Assembly: GCA_937897365.1 (NCBI GenBank)
Contig: CALCOP010000146.1
Coordinates: 1 to 10,994 of the forward strand
Direction of reading: 5' to 3'
From: an uncultured euryarchaeote
GTDB taxonomy: Archaea; Thermoplasmatota; Poseidoniia; Poseidoniales; Poseidoniaceae
DNA: 10,994 nt
Part shown: positions 1 through 6,609 of the stretch, piece after piece
Position numbering within the stretch: the stretch's first letter is position 1
Layout of the letters: each line of letters opens with the position of its first letter
Program-made: the position numbers and the translations under genes
The notes under the pieces: model-generated
Told to the model about the DNA's origin: nothing
Database searches by the model: none
The model's input: only the letters and a program-made list of their open reading frames with translations

Positions 1-58
1 CAACAACATCCAAATCACGTCGTTCAAAACGCTTCATTTTGGGCATGTCACTCGTCAT
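1..58 (-). CDS. N-terminal start of an unidentified gene, cut by the window edge
   Basis: Only the first 19 codons are visible, reading leftwards from an ATG at 58: MTSDMPKMKRFERRDLDVV. A purine-rich GGTGG lies four bases before the ATG, and the ATG follows the stop of the Mrp ATPase gene by 10 bases in the same direction. Translation is therefore well supported and it probably belongs to the Mrp transcript. The N-terminus is basic (KMKRFERR) and shows no signal peptide. Too little is present to name a family. Further in-frame ATGs at codons 5 and 8 are possible alternative starts. Confidence 0.5.
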   Translation of the reverse strand, partial: MTSDMPKMKRFERRDLDVV

Positions 59-68
59 TTTTCCACCA

Positions 69-1076
69 TCATATAATTTCAAGACCTGACCCTGAATCTT
101 CATTTATTTGTTCTTGTATCGCAGAAACAATTGCTGAAAATGCAGCAGCAGAAGCACCATCTGGTTCACTTACAATTCGATGTACACCATCGTCACCACC
201 CCGTACAAAACCTGGGTCAAATGGAAGAGCTCCCAAGAATGGCACTCCAAACTCTTCAGCAGTAAGTCGCCCTCCACCTTCTTTGAAAATATCGAGAGTG
301 ACGCTAAATGCTCCATCATCATTTGCGGTTGCTTTGATGGTTTTACCTGCAGGCGCTGCGATCTCAATTTCAGAACCGGGTTTGGCTTTACCTGAGACGG
401 TATAGCCACTCATATTTTCGACGATTCCGAGCACAGGTACTTTCAATGATTCGGAGAACGTAATGGATTTGCGGCTGTCGAGCAGTGCTACTTCTTGAGG
501 GGTGGTCACAATGACCATACCGTCGATATCGGGCAGTGATTGTGCAACAGTGAGCGGTTCGTCAGATGTGCCCGGCGGGAAATCAATGATGAGGTAGTCG
601 AGATTACCCCATTCTACATCCCCGATGAATTGTTGAATCGCACCGAGTTTGATCGGGCCACGCCAAACAACAGGCGTGTCTTCATTGTCAAGTAAGAACG
701 CCATAGAGATGACCTTGACACCAAGGTGACCCTGAGCCGGATGGATGCGGCCTGATTCAACATGCAGTCGGCGTCCGTCAAGACCCATCATTTTCGGGAC
801 ATTCGGTCCAGTAATATCGATATCAAGAATCCCAACAGAAAGCCCTTGCTGAGCAAGAGAGAGTGCAAGGCCAGTTGAAACGGTTGATTTTCCGACACCG
901 CCTTTTCCGGATAAGACCATGACTTTATGTTTGATTTTCTTGCCGATTTCCTCCATCGACATTTTTCGCTTCATCTGAGCATAAGCCTGTTCCATTTTCT
1001 TTTGTTCTTGCGGTGTTGCTTCCATTGGCAAACTCCCCGTTTTAGGGTTGTGAGTGGAGACAGGTGAACCCGACAT
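69..1076 (-). CDS. mrp: Mrp/ApbC-type P-loop ATPase with an Ig-like insert in place of the CxxC motif
   Basis: This is a cytosolic MRP/NBP35-family ATPase; relatives bind and deliver iron-sulfur clusters to apo-proteins. Over 335 residues the sequence shows the deviant Walker A SGKGGVGKST (56-65), the switch region LDIDITGPNVPKMMG (84-98), Walker B with YLIIDFPPGTSDEPL (161-175), TTPQEVALLD (191-200), ENMSG (220-224) and GVPFLGALPFDP (277-288). In ordinary members NMSG is followed within a few residues by CPHC or similar. Here residues 225-264 are instead a stretch with PGSEIEI, AGKTIKATANDDGAFSVTL, which looks like a Big_6-type Ig-like repeat. The protein has no cysteine at all, so canonical cluster binding at a dimer interface is not possible. 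There is no N-terminal DUF59 domain; a charged extension precedes the ATPase. The ATG at 1076 gives the longest form, but the ATG at 1025 (residue 18) has GGGGAG seven bases upstream and may be the real start. The membrane protein gene lies 37 bases upstream. Confidence 0.9.
   Translation of the reverse strand: MSGSPVSTHNPKTGSLPMEATPQEQKKMEQAYAQMKRKMSMEEIGKKIKHKVMVLSGKGGVGKSTVSTGLALSLAQQGLSVGILDIDITGPNVPKMMGLDGRRLHVESGRIHPAQGHLGVKVISMAFLLDNEDTPVVWRGPIKLGAIQQFIGDVEWGNLDYLIIDFPPGTSDEPLTVAQSLPDIDGMVIVTTPQEVALLDSRKSITFSESLKVPVLGIVENMSGYTVSGKAKPGSEIEIAAPAGKTIKATANDDGAFSVTLDIFKEGGGRLTAEEFGVPFLGALPFDPGFVRGGDDGVHRIVSEPDGASAAAFSAIVSAIQEQINEDSGSGLEII
1033..1038 (-). promoter_or_regulatory. Shine-Dalgarno-like site for an internal Mrp start
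   Basis: GGGGAG on the minus strand lies seven bases before the in-frame ATG at 1025 (Mrp residue 18). The upstream ATG at 1076 has no comparable site. This favours a 318-residue protein beginning MEATPQEQKK. Confidence 0.45.
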
Positions 1077-1113
1077 GATACCAGCACTGGTCTGATATAC
1101 TTCAACCCATCTT

Positions 1114-1485
1114 TTACGAATTCTTTTGGCGAATCATTTGGCGATGGCTGAAATGAACGACGAATGACAAGAGTATGAACGACAGGGTTCGAAAAATATC
1201 AAACGACTGGTCTTCATATGCCCATGCTAAAGCAACTGCAAGTCCCATCGAAAGAGGTAGGCCGAATGAATTGGCGCGTATTTTCTCACTGGCCTCAGTT
1301 ACTTGCCCAAAGACAGTTATGCATGGCGCAATAAAAAAGGTCAATACCGAGATGAATACTGCAATTACTCGGAAGAGAATATCCCAATCTTGAGCTGCTG
1401 CGACAATGTGGCCTAAGAAAAGAGCAGCATACAGTGTGGCGGTAATACAGACGCCACGAAAAAAAGGCGAAGCGTCTTTCAGCAT
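1114..1485 (-). CDS. Small multi-pass membrane protein, function unknown
   Basis: I do not recognise the family. From the ATG at 1485 the protein is 123 residues with about four hydrophobic segments, near 11-30, 36-59, 73-90 and 95-113. A short charged loop, EASEKIR, lies between segments two and three, and the tail is basic (HRQMIRQKNS). An in-frame ATG at 1557 would add 24 polar residues. I prefer 1485 because the longer form would begin only 6 bases from the divergent phosphatase start and would cover that gene's apparent TATA box. Neither start has a convincing ribosome-binding site. The gene lies upstream of and co-oriented with mrp, so co-transcription is possible, but no functional link is visible. 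Confidence 0.6.
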   Translation of the reverse strand: MLKDASPFFRGVCITATLYAALFLGHIVAAAQDWDILFRVIAVFISVLTFFIAPCITVFGQVTEASEKIRANSFGLPLSMGLAVALAWAYEDQSFDIFRTLSFILLSFVVHFSHRQMIRQKNS

Positions 1486-1525
1486 GAGAGTAGCAATCGT
1501 TTCTCCTTTGAGAACCCTTCTCTGC

Positions 1526-1541
1526 CGAAAATCAATAAATA
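1526..1541 (+). promoter_or_regulatory. Archaeal BRE/TATA promoter for the ArsC-like gene, probably leaderless
   Basis: A purine-rich CGAAAATC is followed by the TATA-like ATAAATA (1535-1541). The TATA centre is about 26 bases upstream of the ATG at 1564, the usual distance between an archaeal TATA box and the transcription start. No Shine-Dalgarno site precedes that ATG. Together these suggest transcription begins at or next to the start codon. No direct evidence of the transcript start is available. Confidence 0.5.
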
Positions 1542-1563
1542 CACTCGCATGTAACACAACAAC

Positions 1564-1926
1564 ATGCGTATCTTGTTTGTCTGTGTAGGGAACTCATGCC
1601 GGTCTCAAATGGCAGAGGGTCTCGCCCGTTCAATGGGTTTTGAAGCGGATTCTGCCGGTACACATCCGGCGCAAAGAATTGCTAGTAACGCTGTTGTTGT
1701 GCTTCATGAACGCGGAATCTCAACTGAGGGAATGGTGCCTAAAAATGTCGCAGACTTTTCTGCAGAACATTATGACCTCGTTATTTCAATGGGATGTGGA
1801 GTTGACTGTCCAATGATGCGAATCGACCAAGACTGGGAGCTGGAAGATCCGGTAGGTCAAGCATTGTCGGTATACGAATCGACAGCGGATACCATCGAGA
1901 AACGCCTCAAGGAACTGCTTGAATGA
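1564..1926 (+). CDS. ArsC/low-molecular-weight protein tyrosine phosphatase family protein
   Basis: A 120-residue cytosolic protein of the low-molecular-weight phosphatase fold, matching the family's usual length. The N-terminal strand runs into the P-loop CVGNSCRS (7-14), which is the C-x5-R-S signature: Cys7 is the expected nucleophile and Arg13 the oxyanion binder. EDP (94-96) supplies the late general-acid Asp95. Two more cysteines sit in MGCGVDCP (Cys78, Cys82), the region where thioredoxin-coupled ArsC arsenate reductases carry their redox relay pair. This favours arsenate reductase over a pure tyrosine phosphatase. The Cys78-x3-Cys82 spacing is shorter than the bacterial ArsC pattern as I recall it, so substrate remains open. 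No arsenite efflux or ArsR-like gene is adjacent. Start 1564 is the first ATG and fits the upstream TATA box. The stop codon directly abuts alba's stop on the opposite strand. Confidence 0.85.
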   Translation: MRILFVCVGNSCRSQMAEGLARSMGFEADSAGTHPAQRIASNAVVVLHERGISTEGMVPKNVADFSAEHYDLVISMGCGVDCPMMRIDQDWELEDPVGQALSVYESTADTIEKRLKELLE

Positions 1927-2244
1927 TTATTCTTCTTCGCTGGGAACGTCGCCAATTCCATCCAGTTCGATTGTAAGCACGCTCACAGTTCGTTCTCTCT
2001 CCTCTTGAGTAAGTATCTCCGAGGAACACTGAATCTCGCCGATTCTTACTTCGGAAGGTAAGCCTTGAGCAATGACTCCATTTCTGCGACGGCAAATTTC
2101 CGCAACATCGACAGCGCGACCAATCGTCGCGCCACGAGCTACAAGCTGAACCTCTCGGTTTCCTTCTTCCATTGCCATAACAACGGCCCTTACATATGCA
2201 TGCAGTGGTTTTTTCCCGATAAAAATAGAACGCCGCTCACCCAT
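1927..2244 (-). CDS. alba: Alba-family DNA/RNA-binding chromatin protein
   Basis: Alba proteins are small dimeric archaeal chromatin proteins that coat DNA and also bind RNA. This 105-residue protein shows the family hallmarks: IGKKPLHAYV (9-18) with the nucleic-acid-contacting lysine pair 11-12, RGATIGRAVDVAEICRRR in the middle, and a C-terminal strand VSVLTIEL. It ends in an acidic tail (DVPSEEE) beyond the usual fold. The ATG at 2244 is bounded by an in-frame TGA just upstream, so the start cannot extend far. AAAGGAGGAG (2264-2273) lies about 20 bases before the ATG, farther than a typical Shine-Dalgarno, and a TATA-like TACTTAA occurs near 2281-2287. The gene converges on the ArsC-like gene with no space between stop codons. 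Confidence 0.9.
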   Translation of the reverse strand: MGERRSIFIGKKPLHAYVRAVVMAMEEGNREVQLVARGATIGRAVDVAEICRRRNGVIAQGLPSEVRIGEIQCSSEILTQEERERTVSVLTIELDGIGDVPSEEE

Positions 2245-2349
2245 TGGCCTGCCTCAAGGCGGACTCCTCCTTTCCAGTGGTTAAGTATTCGCCTCTTTTT
2301 TGTCAAAGAGTGGCTTAGATTTGACTAAAACAGGTAGTGAAAGGGAGGG

Positions 2350-2424
2350 TGGTACGGACGCCGGGATTTGAACCCGGGTTCAAGCGTTGGCAACGCTCGG
2401 TGATAACCGCTACACTACGTCCGT
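2350..2424 (-). tRNA. tRNA-Gly (anticodon GCC) with encoded 3' CCA
   Basis: The minus strand folds as a full cloverleaf: a 7-bp acceptor stem ACGGACG/CGTCCGT, a D arm GTGTAGCGGTTATCAC, an anticodon stem GAGCG/CGCTT (one G-T end pair) with loop TTGCCAA (anticodon GCC), a four-base variable region, and a T arm CCGGG-TTCAAAT-CCCGG. The body is 72 nt including discriminator A73 (position 2353). Positions 2350-2352 read CCA in the transcript, so the CCA end is encoded. No intron is present. An archaeal box A lies about 30 bases upstream of the 5' end. Confidence 0.93.
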
Positions 2425-2451
2425 AGAGGTAATCACCCCAAAGAACAGTGG

Positions 2452-2457
2452 TATAAA
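2452..2457 (-). promoter_or_regulatory. Box A (TATA) promoter of the tRNA-Gly gene
   Basis: TTTATA on the minus strand, in the context CCGTTTATACC, is centred about 30 bases before the mature tRNA 5' end at 2424. That fits transcription starting a few bases upstream of the tRNA. It lies in the short space after the stop of the surface protein gene, so the tRNA need not depend on read-through. Confidence 0.65.
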
Positions 2458-2480
2458 CGGTTGTCGGCCCGACTGTATGC

Positions 2481-5400
2481 TTAATTAAATCCAAAACGGT
2501 CTTCGCCCTGTTCGTTTTCAGGTCTGTTACGAATTGAGATAAAAGCGACGACTACGACACCAATTCCAAAGATTATGAGAATCCCAAGAATCATACCATC
2601 CGTAATTATGTTCCCACTCACGCCAGGTAGGGTCGTCTGCTCCTCACTCAACTGCACTGCAACAGAGGTTGTTGGGCTTACTTTTCCGTATGCATCCGAT
2701 GCCTGAATTAAAATTTCATGAGTACCGAGTGGAATACTGTTACGTATTTGCATTTCTACTGTGTAAATCCCATCATTTGCAACCACATCTCCATTGGTTC
2801 CATCATCATACATCCTCTGCCATGTGGCTTGGGATGTGAAAGGTCTAAACACTCCAAGATTTGCTTGAGCCAAACTGATACCATCATAATCACTGATAGC
2901 CACTTCGAGCAAATACACTGAATTATCACTGCTTTTCTCAATGCTAAGGACTCCAGGAGAGACGATTTCAGGGCCAGTATTGAGTATATTGATGCTTATT
3001 TCTTCCAAAACAGAATCAGAAATGTGGTGAGGTCCGTATATTGCTTGAAGAGATGGATCAACGCCCTCAACATGCCACATTGTTGTGAACTCGGTTTCGC
3101 CTAATCCGTCCGTTGATGAAAAGGTCAAAATCTGCTCTCCAGGCATCATTGATTCAGGTACTTCAAATGAGGCAATCCACACATCATTTGTGAGGATTAA
3201 TTCAATCTGTTCACCTCCGTATTCTCTCAAATCAAGCGTTACGGTTTCTACTCCATGGCCATCGTAAGCCTTGGTATTGACAATCATGGTTGTTCCTCTC
3301 GGACCAACTTCAGGAAGGATTTCCAAGGCGAACAATCGTGGACCTTGATTGATAATTTCAATCGCACCTGAGCCGGTTGTTACTAATCCCCAAGTATCGG
3401 ATGCAGTCACGTTGAGCGTGACATTTCCAACCTCAAGACCCGGAACGAGAATGTTTGTTGTAAATCGTTGGTCGCCGATGGTTGTATCACCGTCAAGTCC
3501 TCTGTCGTTCATTGTCACGATATCTCCCCCAAGAGGGGAGAGGTCGACAGTAACCGAGTCAACATTCATTTCATCATCGCTGACATAGGCGACTAATGTA
3601 CCGGTGCTCCCACCTTCTCCGTAAATGACGCCCTCTTCCAGATACAGTTCTTCGAGAACAGGTGCGGTGTTATTTTCAGCGGTGATTACGGCGGGAGGTA
3701 AGATGCGGTCGACAACTTGACTTTCAGTAAAGTTGGCGGTTTCATTTCCGTCACCATACGGGAGTTCCAGAGTTCGGTAAACGCTTGAAAGAAGCCCCAT
3801 GAGTGGACCTTGATCTATGATTGAGCCCGTTGCAGAACCACCTTCTCCGTAGGAACCTACCCAATTTGTCACGTGTAAATTAAAGCCGTCTCTCGGGTCA
3901 TTGCCGGTTGATTCTGCTCTGATGATGAGTTCAAGGCCCTCTTGGTCATTGAGTCGAAGGGTGTCTCCAGGAACGAGAGGAATCGGCATCAAACCGGTTT
4001 CTCTTGAAATTGTAATTTCACCAAGTATTTCTTCCGATTCTGGTTGCGTTGCGTTCACTTGAACAGGGCTATTTTCTGGGCGTTCATCGCCGCTTGAAGG
4101 GTCGGCTCCAGTTTCTTCCCACACGATGCGAACAGTCCTGTTTTCCCATTCTGATTGAACCACTTGGTAATCCCAAGATTCGTTATGATTCGCCCCAACG
4201 CCTTGGCCATCGAAGAAATTTCCACCGTTAATTCCCGTAATGTTGAACCAGGTTTCCTGATGAATTACATTCACTAAAAATATCTCTTGAGTTGCATTTG
4301 CTTGGTCTCCAGTTTCCTCGATTGTTCGCACAATACCAAAAGTTCCCTGAGCATCACCGGTAATGACTCCATCCATGTGCAAATCATCTTCAAGGGTAAT
4401 TCCATCTTCAGTTAACCAATGAAGGTCATGAATCGTTCCGTTAATCATGATGCTTGAATTTTCATCCTCTTCGTTAAGACCAAATGTTCCTTGGCCAAGA
4501 AATTCATTCTTTTGATCGGTGCGAACACCATCTTCCCAACGCTCAAGTATGGTTAATCCATCCAACGATACATCCATTTGAAAATCATCTTCATAAAGCA
4601 CCATGTCTGCAAGTGCTTCGAACTGAGTATGTTGCAATCTTCGAATGCCGTTTTCATCCCATGTTTCCAAGAAGAAAACGCTGACTTCACCTGATACATT
4701 GAGTCCTTGTCCTTCCTCGCTTTCATCGATGATTGAAAGATCTCCAGTCGCTTCAATTCGTAATCTTTCAGACAAGTCTCCATCAATCATTGAGCGATTA
4801 AACCATCCATCGGATACATTTGCCGAAATTACGCTTTCGGAATCACCATCGAGTGTGACGAGGTGAAGTATTCCGCTGCCCCGGGCATCAAATACTTGTG
4901 AAGTTAGAACGCCTGATTGAATGGTTTCGTTTTTCCAAATCGAATCAAGCACCAATGAAAGTTCAGTTGAACCGTCGTTCGTATTTTCTAATGTCGTAAG
5001 ATTGCCACTGCCTAATTCCCACGAATTGAGAACATTACCCTGGCGCATTTGCCATCCCTGTCCGTTGAAGTCGAGAGCAAATCCTTGTTCTCCTTCATCA
5101 GTTGAGTATGTTTGATTCAAGTCCCATGAGGTTTTGAGAAGGACTTCATGGTCTGCCATCGGTTGATTCCATGTTCCGACAGTGAATGTGCGGAGCGTTT
5201 CAATCGGTTCGGTTAACGTATCTCCATTCCAGCTGTTGATGGTTACTGAAATGGTTATTTCATCACCCCATTGTAATGTGGTGTTGAGCAGTGCGTGTGC
5301 GGTTCGCATGCCATTCTCGGAACCCCATGTGAGAAAGACATCTGTGGTGAGCAATGAATCGTTCTGAACGTGATTGACATCAACCTCAACGCCGTACGAT

Positions 5401-5576
5401 CCGTTGTCTGTGAAAGTGATCATGTAAGCGTGTTGGTTTTCTCCACCATCACCTTCAACCCATGCTGTGTGAATGGTAGGAGCAGAAGGACTTGATTGAG
5501 CAGTTGCAGTAAAGACCAGTGGCAAAACCATGACCAAGAAAAGACCGAGTGCCCGTCTTGATTTCTGTGTGCTCAT
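2481..5576 (-). CDS. Large secreted, membrane-anchored surface protein with Ig-like domains
   Basis: I do not recognise an enzyme domain. Residue numbers count from an upstream in-frame ATG at 5627. From the preferred ATG at 5576 (residue 18) the protein starts MSTQKSRRALGLF and continues into a clear Sec signal peptide, with probable cleavage after TATA (residue 43). A single hydrophobic segment (about 1009-1032) follows a TTLPGVSG linker, then an RNRP stop-transfer and a short acidic tail: a C-terminal membrane anchor. About twenty N-x-S/T sequons suggest heavy N-glycosylation. Residues 60-530 are beta-rich with degenerate repeats. Residues 650-1000 look like three or four Ig/cadherin-like domains with two copies of a D-x-G-x-[DN]-G-D motif. 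The upstream ATG at 5627 directly follows the stop of the DHS-family gene, so coupled translation of a longer form is possible but would bury the signal peptide. A structural or ligand-binding surface role is inferred only. Confidence 0.85.
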   Translation of the reverse strand: MSTQKSRRALGLFLVMVLPLVFTATAQSSPSAPTIHTAWVEGDGGENQHAYMITFTDNGSYGVEVDVNHVQNDSLLTTDVFLTWGSENGMRTAHALLNTTLQWGDEITISVTINSWNGDTLTEPIETLRTFTVGTWNQPMADHEVLLKTSWDLNQTYSTDEGEQGFALDFNGQGWQMRQGNVLNSWELGSGNLTTLENTNDGSTELSLVLDSIWKNETIQSGVLTSQVFDARGSGILHLVTLDGDSESVISANVSDGWFNRSMIDGDLSERLRIEATGDLSIIDESEEGQGLNVSGEVSVFFLETWDENGIRRLQHTQFEALADMVLYEDDFQMDVSLDGLTILERWEDGVRTDQKNEFLGQGTFGLNEEDENSSIMINGTIHDLHWLTEDGITLEDDLHMDGVITGDAQGTFGIVRTIEETGDQANATQEIFLVNVIHQETWFNITGINGGNFFDGQGVGANHNESWDYQVVQSEWENRTVRIVWEETGADPSSGDERPENSPVQVNATQPESEEILGEITISRETGLMPIPLVPGDTLRLNDQEGLELIIRAESTGNDPRDGFNLHVTNWVGSYGEGGSATGSIIDQGPLMGLLSSVYRTLELPYGDGNETANFTESQVVDRILPPAVITAENNTAPVLEELYLEEGVIYGEGGSTGTLVAYVSDDEMNVDSVTVDLSPLGGDIVTMNDRGLDGDTTIGDQRFTTNILVPGLEVGNVTLNVTASDTWGLVTTGSGAIEIINQGPRLFALEILPEVGPRGTTMIVNTKAYDGHGVETVTLDLREYGGEQIELILTNDVWIASFEVPESMMPGEQILTFSSTDGLGETEFTTMWHVEGVDPSLQAIYGPHHISDSVLEEISINILNTGPEIVSPGVLSIEKSSDNSVYLLEVAISDYDGISLAQANLGVFRPFTSQATWQRMYDDGTNGDVVANDGIYTVEMQIRNSIPLGTHEILIQASDAYGKVSPTTSVAVQLSEEQTTLPGVSGNIITDGMILGILIIFGIGVVVVAFISIRNRPENEQGEDRFGFN

Positions 5577-5627
5577 GGAATAAGGTAGGGCCTGCTCCTC
5601 TTCAATACTTGCGCAGTTCTGTGCCAT

Positions 5628-6608
5628 TTACCGATGGTTGATTCCTGTCTCTTCATCATCCAGTACATATCCAAAAAGCAACGGAGCGACAAGAGTAGCA
5701 TCACTTTCTATCACAAATTTAGGCGTCTTTACATCGAGTTTACCCCATGTGATTTTTTCATTTGGTGGTGCTCCAGAATAGCTACCATACGATGGTGAAG
5801 ATTCACTAATTTGGCAATACCAACTCCATAATGGAACCTTTCGTTGCAGGTCTTGGTGGAGCATTGGAACCACACAAATTGGGAAGTCACCTGCAATCCC
5901 GCCACCTATTTGCAGGAAAGCCATTGATTCTGTTCGAGATTCATACCATTCAGCTAAATGCATCATGTATTCAACACCATTCTTGATTGTTGATGACCGA
6001 ATTTCACCTTCAATACATCGAGCAGCAAAGATATTTCCTAATGTTGAATCTTCCCAACCGGGGACATAAATTGGAAGATTCATTTTGGCGGCAGCATAGA
6101 GCCATGAATCATTTGGGTCTGCCTCAAAAGTGGAATCTAAAGTTCCATCTTGCAGTAACTGGTAGAAGTATTCGTGAGGTAGTTTGGAAACACCTGCCTT
6201 ATCTGCTTGTTTCCAGCACGACACAATGTGGTGCTCAATTTTCCGGAAGGCTTCTTCTTCAGGGATACAAATATCGGTGACTCTGTTTAATTTTCTTTCG
6301 AGCAATTTAGCATCGTCTTCGGCGGACAAATTGCGCCAATTATCAATCGACACGTACGATTTATGGGCGACCAAATGAAACACATCTTCTTCCAAATTCG
6401 CACCCGTACATGAGATGCCAGCAACATGTCCCGCTCGGATCATGGGTGCAAGACTGCGGCCAAGTTCAGCGGTACTCATTGCCCCAGCAAGCGTGACAAA
6501 TATTTTCCCACCATCACTTAAAAAATTCGTTAAAGACCGAGCAGCACGAGCCAATTCACCAGCGTTGAAATGCCGGTAATGTTGATCGATAAAAGCGCGA
6601 ATAGACAT
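5628..6608 (-). CDS. Deoxyhypusine synthase-family protein (bacterial DHS-like type)
   Basis: Deoxyhypusine synthase transfers the aminobutyl group of spermidine, via NAD, to a lysine of IF5A; relatives include homospermidine synthases. From the ATG at 6608 the protein is 326 residues. Visible family segments are TLAGAMSTAELG (39-50), ISCTGANLEED (65-75), VPGWEDSTLGNIFA (182-195), QIGGGIAGDFPICVVP (233-248) and NEKITWGK (283-290), where Lys290 matches the lysine forming the imine intermediate. The wording resembles the DHS-like proteins of bacteria more than the human/archaeal enzyme: GGGIAGDFPI replaces the GGGVVKHH-type segment that holds a spermidine-binding His, and Tyr277 stands where human Asp316 sits. 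It may be a homospermidine-type or otherwise altered enzyme. GAGGAGGG overlapping the speH stop places the start at 6608, not the longer ATG at 6641. The context of speH and a ureohydrolase supports polyamine metabolism. Confidence 0.88.
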   Translation of the reverse strand: MSIRAFIDQHYRHFNAGELARAARSLTNFLSDGGKIFVTLAGAMSTAELGRSLAPMIRAGHVAGISCTGANLEEDVFHLVAHKSYVSIDNWRNLSAEDDAKLLERKLNRVTDICIPEEEAFRKIEHHIVSCWKQADKAGVSKLPHEYFYQLLQDGTLDSTFEADPNDSWLYAAAKMNLPIYVPGWEDSTLGNIFAARCIEGEIRSSTIKNGVEYMMHLAEWYESRTESMAFLQIGGGIAGDFPICVVPMLHQDLQRKVPLWSWYCQISESSPSYGSYSGAPPNEKITWGKLDVKTPKFVIESDATLVAPLLFGYVLDDEETGINHR

Positions 6609-6609
6609 C

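Noticed and set aside
1080..1091. Near-palindrome ACCAG-CA-CTGGT just upstream of the mrp ATG
   Set aside because: Arms of only five bases with a two-base centre; no second copy or promoter context to support an operator.
2065..2328. 87-codon plus-strand open frame across alba
   Set aside because: Antisense to alba, which has strong family motifs; the frame shows no recognisable pattern.
2463..2473. Palindrome GTCGG-C-CCGAC between the surface protein stop and the tRNA box A
   Set aside because: Eleven bases with a one-base centre, no T-run after it on the minus strand and no second copy; not enough for a terminator or operator.
3349..3588. 79-codon plus-strand open frame antisense to the surface protein
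   Set aside because: A shadow of a long, well-supported coding region with signal peptide, sequons and membrane anchor.
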